In this document: in pieces, positions 1 to 11,792 of the stretch | Position numbering within the stretch: the first letter of the stretch is position 1 | How the letters are laid out: the number at the start of each line of letters is the position of its first letter | Source: Pseudomonadota bacterium | GTDB lineage: Bacteria > Pseudomonadota > Alphaproteobacteria > Acetobacterales > Acetobacteraceae | Direction of reading: 5' to 3' | Length of the DNA: 37,313 nucleotides | Assembly (NCBI GenBank): GCA_021780035.1 | Contig: JAJXZO010000003.1 | Location: 1-37,313 of the forward strand | Made by a program: the position numbers and the translations under genes | Notes under the pieces: generated by a model | What the model saw: only the letters and a program-made list of their open reading frames with translations | Databases searched by the model: none | What the model was told of the DNA's origin: nothing

Positions 1-314
1 GTGGGATCGGAATAGTTCAGCATAGCCCTGGTGCGCTCATCCAGCGCGTCGAGGTCGAGCCCATGGTCACGCAGCGCATCCACCCGCTGCTGCCAGCCGG
101 TGACATCGGACTCCGCCCGCCCGAGATCGGCCTTGGCAAGCTGCAATTCCTGCAGCCGTTGCTGGTATGCCCGCAGCCCGCGGGACCCGTGCACGGTATT
201 CCACACCGCATAGCTGGTGAGCAGAAGCAAGACGGTGGGCAGAACCATGGCCTGCAGCGCTCGCTTGAGCCTGTGCCCGGTCGCTGCTCCCACACCGATG
301 ACGGTTGCCGACAT
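1..314 (-). CDS. ftsB: Septum formation initiator FtsB/DivIC family protein (partial, C-terminus off the window)
   Basis: Reading the minus strand from the ATG at 314 gives an open frame that runs off the left edge, so only about 104 residues are visible and no stop is seen. The order of parts fits FtsB: a short cytoplasmic tail, one membrane helix (about residues 24-40, AMVLPTVLLLLTSYAVW), then a Gln/Leu/Arg-rich coiled coil (about 48-95, AYQQRLQELQLAKADL and onward). FtsB is a bitopic divisome protein that pairs with FtsL and FtsQ. Its position downstream of the eno locus is the standard alphaproteobacterial order, where pdhA often follows. Family call is from topology plus context; individual residues are weakly conserved in this family. 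Confidence 0.85.
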   Translation of the reverse strand, partial: MSATVIGVGAATGHRLKRALQAMVLPTVLLLLTSYAVWNTVHGSRGLRAYQQRLQELQLAKADLGRAESDVTGWQQRVDALRDHGLDLDALDERTRAMLNYSDP

Positions 315-397
315 TCCTGCCTCGAAACCCCGCCGCTACGCCACTCCCCCGACGCCTGCCGGATTTGCCGCAGGCGCGCAGGATGACACTTTCGCCC

Positions 398-1447
398 TCA
401 TCGGCGCAAGGAAGTATTTGCGGCGTAGCGCCCGGAATTTGCAAGTTTCTTTTCGATACGAAGCAGGGTGTTGGCACTGAGGCCACCGCACGTCCCGAGG
501 CCGATCCGCCCGGCGCCCGTCGCGAGAGCCAGTGCCGCCGTGCCATCGTCGATCCCGACCGGCCAGTCGTCTGCCAACAGCACGCCGAGGCCAGCCGCGT
601 GCGCCTCGGCGGCAAGCTGCAACACCTCCGTCACGCTGCCCGCCCGCAGCGGATCGAGCCGCACCGCGCCGGCGAAACCATCCGCGGCGCCGACCAGCGG
701 CAGCCCGGAATCGGCGGGGCGACAGGCGTCGGCCACCAGTTGTACGGCCGGCCCGACAGCATCCGCCAGTGCCTGCCACTGCCTGCGGCCAGAGACGCCG
801 TCCACGACACGCACCGTCGCGATCGCGGCATCGCGCGGCAGGCCGGCGCGCACGGTGGCGGCGGAACACTCCACCGCCAGGAGAACATCCTCGCCGAGGC
901 CGGCCGTCGCGATGGCTTCGCACGCCGCCGCAAGCCCCTCGAAGCGCGCCTGCCGCACGCCCTCGCGTACGGTGTGCGCAGCGGCGAGCGCCGCCGCGAA
1001 GCCCGGCACGCCCACGGGCAGAACCGACAAGGCGGCCACGTCGCCTTCCTGAGTCGCTACCCTGGCCACGGGAATCTGCGGCACCGGCAAGGTGCGGGCG
1101 GCGACGCCGCCGAGATGCCGCCACAGCGGCACGCCCGCCTCCGCCGCCGCCGCGCGCGCCACCGCAAGCGACGCCGCCAGCAGCATTCCGGAACCGATAC
1201 GATCCATCCGCGGTGTGCCGTCGCACTCCGCGAGCGCCCAGTCCGCCGCCCATTGATCGGCAGCATCGATCCCCGCGAGCGCATCGCCGAGTTCCCCGGC
1301 GGCGGCATCGACGCCGGCGGAAGCCTCCGTCAGCGCGGCGGCGCCTGTCCCGCGCGCACCGTTCCGCAGCTCCACCTCGGCCTCGCATGCCTTCTCGCCT
1401 CCCGTGCCCCACAGCGCGCGAAGGGAGATGCGAACGATGGCACTCAT
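398..1447 (-). CDS. Degenerate enolase homologue, predicted catalytically inactive
   Basis: This 349-residue protein aligns end to end with enolase (N-terminal MSAIVRISLRA, GSGMLLAASLAVARAAAAE, TLPVPQ, AGSVTEVL, LLRIEKKL at the C-terminal side) but is about 80 residues shorter than the usual 425-430. The block holding the GDEGG catalytic Glu is missing. Compared with E. coli enolase, the Mg ligand D246 is Glu193, E290 is Val215 and D317 is Ala241; K342 is Asp265, the R371-S372 pair is replaced within ADDWPVG (292-298), and K393 is Gly. It lies 47 nt after kdsA, at the normal eno position. The frame is intact with no stops, so it seems maintained rather than decayed. Alternatives are a moonlighting or structural pseudoenzyme. 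A working enolase should be encoded elsewhere. The start ATG at 1447 matches the enolase N-terminus. Confidence 0.85.
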   Translation of the reverse strand: MSAIVRISLRALWGTGGEKACEAEVELRNGARGTGAAALTEASAGVDAAAGELGDALAGIDAADQWAADWALAECDGTPRMDRIGSGMLLAASLAVARAAAAEAGVPLWRHLGGVAARTLPVPQIPVARVATQEGDVAALSVLPVGVPGFAAALAAAHTVREGVRQARFEGLAAACEAIATAGLGEDVLLAVECSAATVRAGLPRDAAIATVRVVDGVSGRRQWQALADAVGPAVQLVADACRPADSGLPLVGAADGFAGAVRLDPLRAGSVTEVLQLAAEAHAAGLGVLLADDWPVGIDDGTAALALATGAGRIGLGTCGGLSANTLLRIEKKLANSGRYAANTSLRR

Positions 1448-1494
1448 GGGCTGTGCTCCAGACTGTCTCCGCGCGCCGGGGCGGCGCGCGCATC

Positions 1495-2331
1495 TCAGCC
1501 GGCGGGCGCGCTGGCCCGCTTGCCGAGTCGGTCGAACTCCCGCCATTCGGCGAGCAACGCCGGCATTTGCGCAAGCGGAATCATGTTCGGCCCGTCCGAA
1601 GGCGCGCAATCCGGGTCGGGGTGCGCCTCGACGAACAGCGCGGCCGCCCCCACGGCGAGCGCCGCGCGCGCCAGCACCGGGGCGAATTCGCGCTCGCCGC
1701 CCGAGCTTCCGCCCCGCCCGCTCGGCTGCTGCACCGAATGCGTGGCGTCGAACACCACTGGGTAGCCGGTGCGGGCCATGATCGGCAGCGAACGGAAATC
1801 CGTCACCAGCGTGTTGTAGCCGAAGCTCGTGCCGCGCTCGGTGAGCAGGATGGACTCGTTGCCCGCCGACGCGATCTTCGCGGCGACGCGTGCCATGTCC
1901 CAGGGCGCGAGGAACTGCCCCTTCTTCACGTTCACCGCCCGCCCCGTGCGCGCGGCGGCGAGCAGCAGGTCGGTTTGCCGGCACAGGAAGGCGGGAATCT
2001 GCAGCACGTCCGCGACTTCCGCCACCGGCTTGCACTGCGCGGCATCATGCACGTCGGTCAGCACCGGGCAGCCCACCCGTGCCCGCACTTCGGCAAGAAT
2101 TTCGAGGCCGCGGGCAAGCCCCACGCCACGCGGCGCCTCCGCCGAGGTGCGGTTCGCCTTGTCGAAGCTCGACTTGTAGATCAGCGGAACGCCGAGCGGC
2201 CTGGCGGCCTCGGCCAACGCGAGCGCCACCTCGAGGGCGTGCTCGCGCCCCTCGATCTGGCACGGCCCGGCAATGAGCACGAACGGCAGATGGTTGCCGA
2301 TGTCGATGCCGCCGACTCGCACCACCTTCAT
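1495..2331 (-). CDS. kdsA: 3-deoxy-8-phosphooctulonate synthase (KDO-8-P synthase)
   Basis: A 278-residue cytoplasmic aldolase-type enzyme that condenses phosphoenolpyruvate with arabinose 5-phosphate to make KDO-8-phosphate for lipopolysaccharide inner core. Visible family motifs are AGPCQIE near residue 21, the SSFDKANR substrate loop (about 54-61), LTDVHD (about 90) and [16 protein letters not shown] with the phosphate-binding region. The Cys in AGPC marks the metal-dependent class (Asn in the E. coli type). Length is normal. It follows pyrG by 16 nt on the same strand, so co-transcription is likely. The presence of this gene implies an LPS-bearing outer membrane. Confidence 0.97.
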   Translation of the reverse strand: MKVVRVGGIDIGNHLPFVLIAGPCQIEGREHALEVALALAEAARPLGVPLIYKSSFDKANRTSAEAPRGVGLARGLEILAEVRARVGCPVLTDVHDAAQCKPVAEVADVLQIPAFLCRQTDLLLAAARTGRAVNVKKGQFLAPWDMARVAAKIASAGNESILLTERGTSFGYNTLVTDFRSLPIMARTGYPVVFDATHSVQQPSGRGGSSGGEREFAPVLARAALAVGAAALFVEAHPDPDCAPSDGPNMIPLAQMPALLAEWREFDRLGKRASAPAG

Positions 2332-2347
2332 CGCGGCGACCGCCCCC

Positions 2348-4009
<1,662 letters not shown>

Positions 4010-4097
4010 TCATTGGACCGAGTCGGGGAAAAGCCGGACAGGCAGCGCGGCGTTCGTGGGAGCGATGCGCGGCGCACGTGTCTCCGCCCGGCCGCCG

Positions 4098-4478
4098 TCA
4101 CTTGCCGCTGCCGGGCGCCGCGGGCGCGGGGGCCGGCACCGGAACCGGCGAGGGCGCCGGCACGCCACCGCCGGGTGTGGCCGGCAGGGCCGGACCCGGA
4201 GCCGTGCTCGCCGGTTTCGGCGCCAGGGTGATCAGCCCCTGCTGGGCCGACGAGCCCTTGTTCAGCAGGGCAAGCGCGAGCGACAGGGCGAAAAACAGTA
4301 CCCCCAGCACCGCGGTCGTGCGGGTCAGGAGGTTGGCGGTGCCGCGCCCGGTCATGAACGCGCCCATTCCCTGCGAGGTGCCGATGCCGAGCCCGCCCCC
4401 CTCGCTGCGCTGGATCAGCACGACGCCGATCAGGGCGATCGTTACGAAAATGTGAATGACCAGCAGAACCGCAACCAT
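4098..4478 (-). CDS. secG: Preprotein translocase subunit SecG
   Basis: About 126 residues with two hydrophobic helices (VAVLLVIHIFVTIALIGVVL near the N-terminus and TAVLGVLFFALSLALALL around 60-77) separated by the Gly-rich loop with GGGLGIG and MTGRGTANLLTR, which is diagnostic of SecG. The tail is a Pro/Ala-rich extension ending in SGK, common in alphaproteobacteria. SecG is the small inner-membrane partner of SecY and SecE. I chose the ATG at 4478 because a GGGGGA Shine-Dalgarno-like run lies 6 nt upstream in the transcript; an ATG at 4484 or GTG at 4502 is also possible. It sits between tpiA and pyrG. Confidence 0.95.
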   Translation of the reverse strand: MVAVLLVIHIFVTIALIGVVLIQRSEGGGLGIGTSQGMGAFMTGRGTANLLTRTTAVLGVLFFALSLALALLNKGSSAQQGLITLAPKPASTAPGPALPATPGGGVPAPSPVPVPAPAPAAPGSGK

Positions 4479-4558
4479 GAGCATCCCCCGCCGGGAGACC
4501 ACCCCGGACGTCGCGGCGTTCTACCCGCGCCGCCGCGGAAAAGAAAGGGAGCGCCGCC

Positions 4559-5293
4559 TCAGTCCGCCGCCGCGGCGGCGATGGCGAGGAAGTCCGCCGC
4601 CGCCAGGCTGGCTCCGCCCACCAGCGCGCCGCCCACCTCGGGCAGCGCCAGCAGCGTGCGGGCGTTCGCCGGTTTCACCGAGCCGCCGTAGAGGATGCGA
4701 AGCCGTCGCCCGCCCTCCCCCAGCCTTTCCAGCAGAACAGCGCGGATGCAGGCGTGCATAGCGGCGACGTCGGCCTCGGTCGGCGTGCGGCCGGTGCCGA
4801 TCGCCCACACGGGCTCGTAGGCGATCACGCCCGCGAAACCATCGGGGAGCGAGTCCCACACCTGCGCGCGCACCACGTCTTCCTGGCGGCCGGCAAGCCG
4901 CTCGGCCTCCGTCTCGCCGACACAGACGATGGGCAGCAGCCCGCAGGCGACCGCGGCCACCACTTTCGCCCGCACCTCGGGGCTCGATTCCCCGTGGTCG
5001 GTGCGCCGCTCGGAGTGCCCCAGAATCACCGCGCTGGCGCCGGCATCCTTCAGCATGGCGGCGGAGATGTCGCCGGTGTGCGCGCCCTTCTCCTTGGCGT
5101 GGCAGTCCTGGCCGCCCACGGCGACAGCGGTGCCGGCCACCTTGCCGGCCACCGCCCGCAGCACCGTGGCCGGCGGGCAGACCAGCACATCGCAGGGGAG
5201 CGCAGCCGCCCCTTTGACGACGGCGGAGGCAAGCTCCAGCGAATCGGCCAGCAAGCCGTTCATTTTCCAGTTTCCCGCAATCAACTGGCGCAT
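4559..5293 (-). CDS. tpiA: Triose-phosphate isomerase
   Basis: A 244-residue (beta/alpha)8 enzyme that interconverts dihydroxyacetone phosphate and glyceraldehyde 3-phosphate. Catalytic residues are in place: Lys10 in GNWKMN, His93 in GHSERR and Glu160 in [11 protein letters not shown]. The phosphate loops [11 protein letters not shown] and ALVGGASL are also present. The start ATG at 5293 gives the expected N-terminus [12 protein letters not shown]; upstream in-frame sequence is not TpiA-like. It leads the minus-strand series tpiA, secG, pyrG, kdsA and is divergent from ppiD across a 103-nt gap. An intact TpiA alongside a dead enolase at this locus makes the enolase oddity more notable. Confidence 0.98.
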   Translation of the reverse strand: MRQLIAGNWKMNGLLADSLELASAVVKGAAALPCDVLVCPPATVLRAVAGKVAGTAVAVGGQDCHAKEKGAHTGDISAAMLKDAGASAVILGHSERRTDHGESSPEVRAKVVAAVACGLLPIVCVGETEAERLAGRQEDVVRAQVWDSLPDGFAGVIAYEPVWAIGTGRTPTEADVAAMHACIRAVLLERLGEGGRRLRILYGGSVKPANARTLLALPEVGGALVGGASLAAADFLAIAAAAAD

Positions 5294-5396
5294 GGTTGTC
5301 CTGGTCCTTCCTGGTGTCGGGGCGCTCGTAGCGCAGGGAGATTGGCAAACCAAGGGGCAGCGCCCTATGGTGCGGCGCTTTTTCGTGGGATCCCCT

Positions 5397-7313
5397 ATGC
5401 TCGCATCGCTCCGCAACGGACTCAATTCCTGGGTCGCGCGCCTCTTCTTCCTGTTCCTGGTGGCGCTGTTCGTCGCCTGGGGCGTCGGTCCGCAGTTGCT
5501 GCAAGTGGTCGGCAACATGACCAACAACACCACGGTGGCCACCGTGGGCGGGCAGGGCATCTCGCTGCAGGAACTGCAGCAGGCCTACCAGCGGGCCCTC
5601 TCCCAGGCCGAGCGGGCAATGGGCAACAAGTCCAGCCCGCCGGCGGCGCTGAAGCAGGCGGTCGGCCAGCAGGCGCTGTCGAACCTCATCGTGCAGAAGG
5701 CGCTGACCGAGAAGGCGGATTCCCTCGGCCTCACCGTTCCCGAAGCGGTGCTGCAGCAGACCATCCGGCAGATGCCCGCCTTCAACGGCGGCAACGGCCA
5801 GTTCGACCAGGGCACCTTCCTGCGCGTGCTCTCCGAGAACAACCTGAACGAGGCAACCTTCCTCACGCTGATGCGCCAGGACATTCTGCACCGCGAAATG
5901 CTCGTGCCGGTGCAGGCGGGCGCGCTCGCCCCCGCCCCGCTCGCGCAGAACCTGTTCGCCTTCGAGCAGGAGACGCGCGTCGCCGACATGGTCTCCCTTC
6001 CCTTCTCCGCCGCGCCGCAGCCCGCCGCGCCTTCGCAGACCGACCTCACCCGCTGGTACGAGAACCACCAATACCTCTACCAGACACCGGAAATGCGCCA
6101 CATCCACGCGGTGGTGCTGACCCCCGCCGCGGTAGAGAAGGACGTCACGGTCACGGCGCAGGATCTTCTGGGCCTCTACGACCAGGAGAAGGCGCACTTC
6201 GCCCAGCCGGAAAAGCGCAGTGCCGACGTGGTGCTGGTGAACGCCGAACCGGCCGCCACCCAGCTTGCCGCGGAGTGGGCGAAGGGCGCGACGTGGGATG
6301 CGATCAAGGCCGCGGCCGCCAAGGACGGCGGTACCCCGATCGCGGTGACCGGCATGACCAGCGAGCAGATCCCCTCGCCCGAGCTGGCGAAGGCGATCTT
6401 CGCCGCCCCGGCCGGCTCCGCCCCGCAGACGGTGAAGACGCCGTTCGGCTGGTACGTGTTCCAGGTGACGAACGTCACTCCGGCCGATATTCAGACACTG
6501 CAACAGGCGACCCCGGAACTCCGCAAGCAGGTGATCGCCGGGAAGGCGGCCGACCTCGTCTACGAGCGCGCCAACAAGATCGACGATCTGCTCGCCGGCG
6601 GCGTGGCGCTCGACAAGCTGCCCGCCGACCTCGGCCTCGTCGCGGTCAGCGGCACGCTCGACGCCGCGGGCACCACGCCCACCGGGCAGCCGGCGCCGAT
6701 CCCCGGTGACGCGGCGCTCCGGAAAGCGCTCATCACCGCCGCCTTCGCCGCCAAGCCCGGCGATGCGCCGCAACTGCAGAGCGCGACGCCGAACGGCAAC
6801 GGCAGCAACGGCTATTTCGCCGTCACCGTGGACAAGATCGTTCCGCCGGCGCCGAAGCCCTTCACGGAAGTGGCCGATCAGGTGCGGAAAGACTGGACGC
6901 GGGATGCCATTCGCCACACGGAGGAGAAGGCGGCGGCGGCGATCCTCACCGCGGTGCAGGATGGCACGCCGCTTGCCACCGCCGCTGCCGGACTGACGGT
7001 CCAAAGGCTGCCGCCGGTATCGCGCAGCGCGGTCACGCCGGGCGTGCCGCCGCAACTCGTGGCGCCGCTGTTCGGGCTGAAGTCCGGCAAGGGAACGATG
7101 GCGGAAACCGCGGACGGCTTCGTCGTCGCCCAGCTTGTCTCCGTGCAGCACCCCGATCCGAAACAGGACCCGATCGGTTACAGTCAGCTCCGGAATGCGC
7201 TCACCCGCTCGATCGAGGGCGACCTCGAGACGCTGTTCACCGAGGCGGTGCGCGATCAGGCCAAACCGAAGGTGAACGACAAACTGCTTGCCACCTTCAC
7301 CCAGGCCGAGTGA
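5397..7313 (+). CDS. ppiD: PpiD-like periplasmic chaperone / peptidyl-prolyl isomerase (SurA N-terminal domain)
   Basis: A 638-residue protein beginning [18 protein letters not shown], with one inner-membrane anchor at about residues 14-31, then a SurA/PpiD-type chaperone segment ([19 protein letters not shown] through the '[11 protein letters not shown]' helix) and a central parvulin-like region ending in [14 protein letters not shown] second rotamase-like part follows and the C-terminus is helical. PpiD is anchored facing the periplasm near the Sec translocon and helps fold exported proteins. I chose ATG 5397 (GGGAT sequence about 5 nt upstream) over ATG 5367 because family members start with ML-x2-LR. 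Catalytic parvulin residues are weak, as is usual in PpiD. It directly precedes trpE, a standard Rhodospirillales order. Confidence 0.92.
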   Translation: MLASLRNGLNSWVARLFFLFLVALFVAWGVGPQLLQVVGNMTNNTTVATVGGQGISLQELQQAYQRALSQAERAMGNKSSPPAALKQAVGQQALSNLIVQKALTEKADSLGLTVPEAVLQQTIRQMPAFNGGNGQFDQGTFLRVLSENNLNEATFLTLMRQDILHREMLVPVQAGALAPAPLAQNLFAFEQETRVADMVSLPFSAAPQPAAPSQTDLTRWYENHQYLYQTPEMRHIHAVVLTPAAVEKDVTVTAQDLLGLYDQEKAHFAQPEKRSADVVLVNAEPAATQLAAEWAKGATWDAIKAAAAKDGGTPIAVTGMTSEQIPSPELAKAIFAAPAGSAPQTVKTPFGWYVFQVTNVTPADIQTLQQATPELRKQVIAGKAADLVYERANKIDDLLAGGVALDKLPADLGLVAVSGTLDAAGTTPTGQPAPIPGDAALRKALITAAFAAKPGDAPQLQSATPNGNGSNGYFAVTVDKIVPPAPKPFTEVADQVRKDWTRDAIRHTEEKAAAAILTAVQDGTPLATAAAGLTVQRLPPVSRSAVTPGVPPQLVAPLFGLKSGKGTMAETADGFVVAQLVSVQHPDPKQDPIGYSQLRNALTRSIEGDLETLFTEAVRDQAKPKVNDKLLATFTQAE

Positions 7314-7340
7314 AACCTGTCCCAGCACGGGAACTCTCCG

Positions 7341-8855
7341 ATGGACGCCGACGCGAGCCCAAGTTTTGCCGACTTCCGCCTCCGCTACGAACGGAGCCGC
7401 GGCAGCCTGCTGTGGCGGCGCGCGGTGGCCGACCTCGAAACGCCGGTGGCGGCGTTCCTGAAGCTCGCGCACGGCAAGCCCTACACCTTCCTGCTGGAAA
7501 GCGTGGAAGGCGGAGCGAGCCGTGGCCGCTATTCCATCATCGGCCTTGTCCCCGATCTCGTGTGGCGCTGCCGCGGCGGCCGCGCCGAAATGAACCGCCA
7601 CGCGATCGCCGCGCCCTACGCCTTCACGCCTGAGGAACGCCCGGCGCTCGACAGCCTGCGCGCCGTGGTGGCCGAATCGCGCCTCGAGGTGCCGCCGGAA
7701 CTGCCGCCGATGTGCGGCGGGCTGATCGGCTACCTCGGCTACGACATGGTGCGGCTGATGGAACGGTTGCCGGAGAAGAACGCCGCCGCCATCGACGTGC
7801 CGGAGGCGCTGCTCGCCCGGCCGACGCTGTTCGCCATCTTCGACAACGTGACCGACCTGCTCACGCTGGTCGCCCCGGTGTATCCGCGCCCCGAGACCTC
7901 GGCGGAAGCCGCGTGGACGGCGGCGCAGGCCGCGCTCGACGCGGCGGAGGCGGCATTGCAGCGGCCGCTGCCGCTCGCCCTGCCGCCGGTCTCCCTGCCG
8001 CCGCAGCCCGAACCCGCGTCCAACTTCACGCGCGCGCAGTTCATGGCGGCGGTGGAGCGGGCCAAGGAATACATCCGTGCCGGCGACGCCTTCCAGATCG
8101 TGCCCAGCCAGCGCTTCTCGGTGCCCTTCGCACTGCCGCCGTTCGCGCTCTACCGCTCGCTTCGTCGCATCAGCCCGGCGCCGTTCCTGTTCTATCTCGA
8201 CTTCGGCGGCTTCGCCGTGGTCGGCTCCAGCCCCGAGATCATGGTGCGGCTGCGCGACGGCATCGTCACCATCCGCCCGCTCGCCGGCACGCGCAGGCGC
8301 GGCGCCACCGGCGCCGAGGACCAGATTCTCGCCGCCGAACTGCTCGCCGACCCGAAGGAGCGCGCCGAGCACCTGATGCTGCTCGACCTCGGCCGCAACG
8401 ACGTCGGCCGCGTAGCGGAAATCGGCTCCGTGCGGGTGACGGAGAGCTTCGCGGTGGAACGCTTCAGCCACGTCATGCACATCGCCTCCGAGGTGCAAGG
8501 CCGCCTGCGCGAGGGGCTCGACGCCATCGACGCGCTGATAGCCGGCTTCCCCGCCGGCACGCTCAGTGGCGCGCCGAAGGTCCGCGCGATGGAGATCATC
8601 GAGGAACTGGAGCCGACGCGGCGGGGCATCTACGCCGGCTGCATCGGCTATTTCGCCGGCAACGGCACCATGGATACCTGCATCGGGCTGCGCACCGCGG
8701 TAGTGAAGGACGGCACGATGTTCGTGCAGGCCGGCGCCGGCATCGTCGCCGATTCCAACCCGGCGGCCGAATACGAGGAGACGCGGCAGAAGGCCCGCTC
8801 GCTCCTGCGCGCCGCCGAAGAGGCGGTGCGTTTCGCCGCCGGCAAGGCGGGCTGA
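7341..8855 (+). CDS. trpE: Anthranilate synthase component I
   Basis: A 504-residue chorismate-utilising enzyme that makes anthranilate with ammonia delivered by TrpG. The N-terminal domain includes the tryptophan-feedback-type segment FLLESVEGGASRGRYS (about 50-65; LLES is the classic Trp-binding motif). The C-terminal catalytic domain contains IRPLAGTRRRGAT, DLGRNDVGRV, AGTLSGAPKVRAMEI and QAGAGIVADSNP. Length is normal. It starts 27 nt after ppiD and 18 nt before trpG, so the trp genes seem to be an operon, perhaps co-transcribed with ppiD. No leader peptide or attenuator fits in the 27-nt gap, so feedback inhibition of TrpE is the visible control. Confidence 0.98.
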   Translation: MDADASPSFADFRLRYERSRGSLLWRRAVADLETPVAAFLKLAHGKPYTFLLESVEGGASRGRYSIIGLVPDLVWRCRGGRAEMNRHAIAAPYAFTPEERPALDSLRAVVAESRLEVPPELPPMCGGLIGYLGYDMVRLMERLPEKNAAAIDVPEALLARPTLFAIFDNVTDLLTLVAPVYPRPETSAEAAWTAAQAALDAAEAALQRPLPLALPPVSLPPQPEPASNFTRAQFMAAVERAKEYIRAGDAFQIVPSQRFSVPFALPPFALYRSLRRISPAPFLFYLDFGGFAVVGSSPEIMVRLRDGIVTIRPLAGTRRRGATGAEDQILAAELLADPKERAEHLMLLDLGRNDVGRVAEIGSVRVTESFAVERFSHVMHIASEVQGRLREGLDAIDALIAGFPAGTLSGAPKVRAMEIIEELEPTRRGIYAGCIGYFAGNGTMDTCIGLRTAVVKDGTMFVQAGAGIVADSNPAAEYEETRQKARSLLRAAEEAVRFAAGKAG

Positions 8856-8873
8856 GGAACGCGGGGCGGCACC

Positions 8874-9467
8874 ATGATCCTGTTGATCGACAACTACGAC
8901 AGCTTCACTTTCAACCTGGTGCACTTCCTGGGCGACCTCGGCGCGCGCTGCGACGTGCACCGCAACGACCGCCTCACCGTCGCAGAGGCCCTGGCCATGA
9001 CGCCGGAGGCGATCGTGCTGTCCCCCGGTCCCTGCACGCCGACCGAGGCGGGCATCTGCCTCGACCTCATCGCCGCCGCCGCCGGCAAGGTGGCCATCCT
9101 CGGCGTCTGCCTCGGCCACCAGGCCATCGGACAGGCCTTCGGGGGCGAAGTGGTGCGCGCGGACGTGCCGATGCACGGCAAGCTGAGCCCGATCCTGCAC
9201 GACGGCACCGATATTTTTTCCGGCATCCCCAGCCCGTTCGAGGCCACCCGCTACCACAGCCTGGTCGTGCGGCGCGAAACGCTGCCGCCCGCGCTGATGG
9301 AAACCGCGCGTACCGCCGACGGGCTGATCATGGGGCTGCGGCACCGCACCCTGCCGGTTTTCGGCGTGCAGTTCCACCCCGAAAGCATCGCCAGCGAGCA
9401 CGGCCACCGCATCCTGGGCAATTTCCTCGCTATCGCCCGCGGCGCCAACGCGCCCGCCGCAGGCTGA
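8874..9467 (+). CDS. trpG: Anthranilate synthase component II (glutamine amidotransferase)
   Basis: A 197-residue class I amidotransferase that hydrolyses glutamine and passes ammonia to TrpE. The triad is visible: Cys79 in [12 protein letters not shown], and His/Glu in GVQFHPESI near residue 168. The N-terminus [19 protein letters not shown] and the SPGPCTP motif are typical. Related proteins serve 4-amino-4-deoxychorismate synthesis (PabA), and in many bacteria one subunit serves both. Location between trpE and trpD, with 18-nt and 15-nt gaps, supports the tryptophan role. Confidence 0.97.
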   Translation: MILLIDNYDSFTFNLVHFLGDLGARCDVHRNDRLTVAEALAMTPEAIVLSPGPCTPTEAGICLDLIAAAAGKVAILGVCLGHQAIGQAFGGEVVRADVPMHGKLSPILHDGTDIFSGIPSPFEATRYHSLVVRRETLPPALMETARTADGLIMGLRHRTLPVFGVQFHPESIASEHGHRILGNFLAIARGANAPAAG

Positions 9468-9482
9468 AGCCGGGAGCACGTC

Positions 9483-10493
9483 ATGACCGTCACCCTGAAG
9501 CCCGTTCTCGCCCGCCTCGCCACAGGAGAGACGCTTTCGGTCGCCGAGGCCGAGGAAGCCTTCGGCATCATCATGTCGGGCGAGGCGACGCCCGCGCAGA
9601 TCGCCGGGCTGCTGATGGCCATGCGCGTGCGCGGGGAGACGGTGGCCGAACTCACCGGCGCGGTGCGCGCCATGCGCGCGCGCATGCACAAGGTGGAGGC
9701 GCCGCCGGGCGCGATCGACATCGTCGGCACCGGCGGCGACAACGCTGGCTCCCTCAACGTCTCCACCGCCACCACTTTCGTGGTGGCCGGGCTCGGCGTG
9801 CCGGTGGCGAAGCACGGCAACCGCGCGCTCTCCTCCCGCACGGGCGCCGCCGACGTCGTAGGCGCGCTCGGCGTCAACGTGGATGTGCCCCTCGAACGCC
9901 TGCCCGCCATCCTGCGCGCGGCGAACTGCGTGTTCCTGTTCGCCATCCGCCACCACTCGGCGCTCCGCCACGCCGCCGGCCCGCGCGCCGAACTCGGCAC
10001 CCGCACCATCTTCAACCTGCTGGGGCCGCTGGCCAATCCGGCCGAGGTGAAGCGGCAGCTGACCGGTGTGTTCGACCCGGCCTGGTTGCGGCCGATGGCG
10101 GAAACACTGGCCGCTCTCGGCACCGAGTGCTGCTGGATGGTGCACGGCCAGGGGCTCGACGAAATGACCGTCGCCGGCGACAACCAGGTGGTGGAACTGC
10201 GCGACAGCTCCATCCGCAGCTTCATCGTCACCCCCGAGGACGCGGGCCTGCCGCGAGCGCCGGTCGCGGCCATCCGCGGCGGCGGTGCGGCGGAAAACGC
10301 CGCGGCCCTGCTCGCGCTGCTCAAGGGAGCGGAAGGGGCTTACCGCGACACGGTGCTGCTGAACGCCGCCGCCGCTCTGATCGTCGCCGGGCGGGAAGAC
10401 AGCCTGCGCTCCGGCGTGGCGCGCGCGGCACAGGCGATCGACAGCGGCGCGGCGCTGTCGGCGCTGGAAACGCTGAAACGCGAAACCGCATGA
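9483..10493 (+). CDS. trpD: Anthranilate phosphoribosyltransferase
   Basis: A 336-residue enzyme joining anthranilate to PRPP, the second step of tryptophan synthesis. Motifs seen are the [20 protein letters not shown]/Mg-binding loop (about 80-95), [32 protein letters not shown] and HGQGLDEMT. Length matches the family. It has a 15-nt gap on each side (trpG upstream, trpC downstream). No oddities were seen. Confidence 0.98.
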   Translation: MTVTLKPVLARLATGETLSVAEAEEAFGIIMSGEATPAQIAGLLMAMRVRGETVAELTGAVRAMRARMHKVEAPPGAIDIVGTGGDNAGSLNVSTATTFVVAGLGVPVAKHGNRALSSRTGAADVVGALGVNVDVPLERLPAILRAANCVFLFAIRHHSALRHAAGPRAELGTRTIFNLLGPLANPAEVKRQLTGVFDPAWLRPMAETLAALGTECCWMVHGQGLDEMTVAGDNQVVELRDSSIRSFIVTPEDAGLPRAPVAAIRGGGAAENAAALLALLKGAEGAYRDTVLLNAAAALIVAGREDSLRSGVARAAQAIDSGAALSALETLKRETA

Positions 10494-10508
10494 TCGGGCG
10501 CTGAAACG

Positions 10509-11315
10509 ATGGTCGAAAGCGATACTTTGCGGCGGATCTGCGCGGAGACCCGCGCGGAGGTGGAGAAACGCAAGGCGGCCACCAGCCTTGATTCCCTGCG
10601 CTCCCGCGCCCTGTCGAAGGCGGATCCGCCGCGCGGCTTCGGCGCCGCGCTGATGACGGCGGCGGCCGATGGCAGGCCCGGCCTGATCGCCGAGATCAAG
10701 AAGGCCTCGCCGTCCGGCGGGCTGATCCGGCCCGACTTCGACCCCGCCGCGCTTGCCCGCGCCTATGCGGAAGGCGGAGCCAGTTGCCTTTCCGTGCTCA
10801 CCGACGAGCCCTTCTTCCAGGGCGCGGCCGAGCACCTGCAGGCGGCGCGCGCGGCAGTGAAGCTGCCGGTGTTGCGCAAGGATTTCGTGCTCGACCCCTG
10901 GCAGATCTACGAAAGCCGGGCGCTCGGCGCCGACTGCATCCTCATCATCCTCGCCGCCGTCACCGACGAGCAGGCAGTGGAACTGGAAACGCTCGCCCGC
11001 GCCCTCGACATGGACGTCCTGGCCGAGGTCCACGACCGCCGCGAACTCGACCGCGCGCTCGGGCTGCAAACGAAGCTGATCGGCATCAACAACCGCAACC
11101 TGCGCACGCTGCAGACCGACATCTCGGTCACCGAGGCGCTCGCTCCGCAGGTGCCGCCCGACCGCTTCCTCATCGCCGAGTCCGGCCTGCGCAGCCACGA
11201 CGAACTGAAGCGGCTGTTCGATCTTGGCGTCGGCGGCTTCCTGGTCGGCGAATTCCTTATGCGTCAGGACGACCTCGTCGCCGCCACCCGCACCCTGCTC
11301 GGCACCGCCGTATGA
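10509..11315 (+). CDS. trpC: Indole-3-glycerol-phosphate synthase
   Basis: A 268-residue single-domain (beta/alpha)8 enzyme closing the indole ring from CdRP; it is not fused to TrpF. Key segments are [14 protein letters not shown] (catalytic Lys region), [44 protein letters not shown] and [11 protein letters not shown]. Its stop overlaps the start of moaC (ATGA), suggesting translational coupling with the molybdopterin genes, as is common in alphaproteobacteria. The trpF, trpB and trpA genes are not in this window. Confidence 0.98.
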   Translation: MVESDTLRRICAETRAEVEKRKAATSLDSLRSRALSKADPPRGFGAALMTAAADGRPGLIAEIKKASPSGGLIRPDFDPAALARAYAEGGASCLSVLTDEPFFQGAAEHLQAARAAVKLPVLRKDFVLDPWQIYESRALGADCILIILAAVTDEQAVELETLARALDMDVLAEVHDRRELDRALGLQTKLIGINNRNLRTLQTDISVTEALAPQVPPDRFLIAESGLRSHDELKRLFDLGVGGFLVGEFLMRQDDLVAATRTLLGTAV

Positions 11316-11788
11316 CCGAGGGCTTCACCCATTTCGACGCCGCCGGCAAGGCGATCATGGTGGACGTGGCCGCCAAGCCGCAGACGCACCGGGTGGCGAC
11401 GGCGCGGGCGCAGGTGGTGATGGCGCCCGCCACGCTGGCGATGATCCGCGAGGGCGGCGCGGCCAAGGGCGACGTGCTCGGGGTGGCGCGCATTGCCGGC
11501 ATCATGGCCGCCAAGCGCACCGCCGACCTCATTCCCCTCTGTCATCCGCTGCCGCTCACCTCGGTGCGCATCGACTTCGCCTTCGCGGCGGAGAACGCTG
11601 TCGCCATCGAGGTCACCGCCGAGACCACCGACCGCACCGGCGTGGAGATGGAGGCGCTGACCGCGGCGTCAGTCGCCGCGCTCACCATCTACGACATGTG
11701 CAAGGCGGTCGATCGCGGCATGCGCATCGAGGCGTTGCGCCTGGTGGCAAAATCGGGCGGCAAATCCGGCGAGTTCCGGCAGGACTGA
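11312..11788 (+). CDS. moaC: Cyclic pyranopterin monophosphate synthase MoaC
   Basis: A 158-residue protein that, with MoaA, converts GTP into cyclic pyranopterin monophosphate, the first stage of molybdenum cofactor synthesis. Family motifs are [18 protein letters not shown] at the N-terminus, [15 protein letters not shown] (about 67-81) and [23 protein letters not shown] (about 113-135) with conserved Asp and Lys active-site residues. The ATG start overlaps the trpC stop by 4 nt. moeA follows after 4 nt, so two Moco genes ride at the end of the trp operon. Confidence 0.97.
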   Translation: MTEGFTHFDAAGKAIMVDVAAKPQTHRVATARAQVVMAPATLAMIREGGAAKGDVLGVARIAGIMAAKRTADLIPLCHPLPLTSVRIDFAFAAENAVAIEVTAETTDRTGVEMEALTAASVAALTIYDMCKAVDRGMRIEALRLVAKSGGKSGEFRQD

Positions 11789-11792
11789 CGCC

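Noticed and set aside
4521-11198. A 2225-codon open frame on the minus strand opposite ppiD, trpE, trpG, trpD and trpC
   Set aside because: Its translation is Arg/Gly/Ala/His-rich with no recognisable domain, and it covers several certain genes on the other strand. Long antisense frames are expected when third-position GC is very high.
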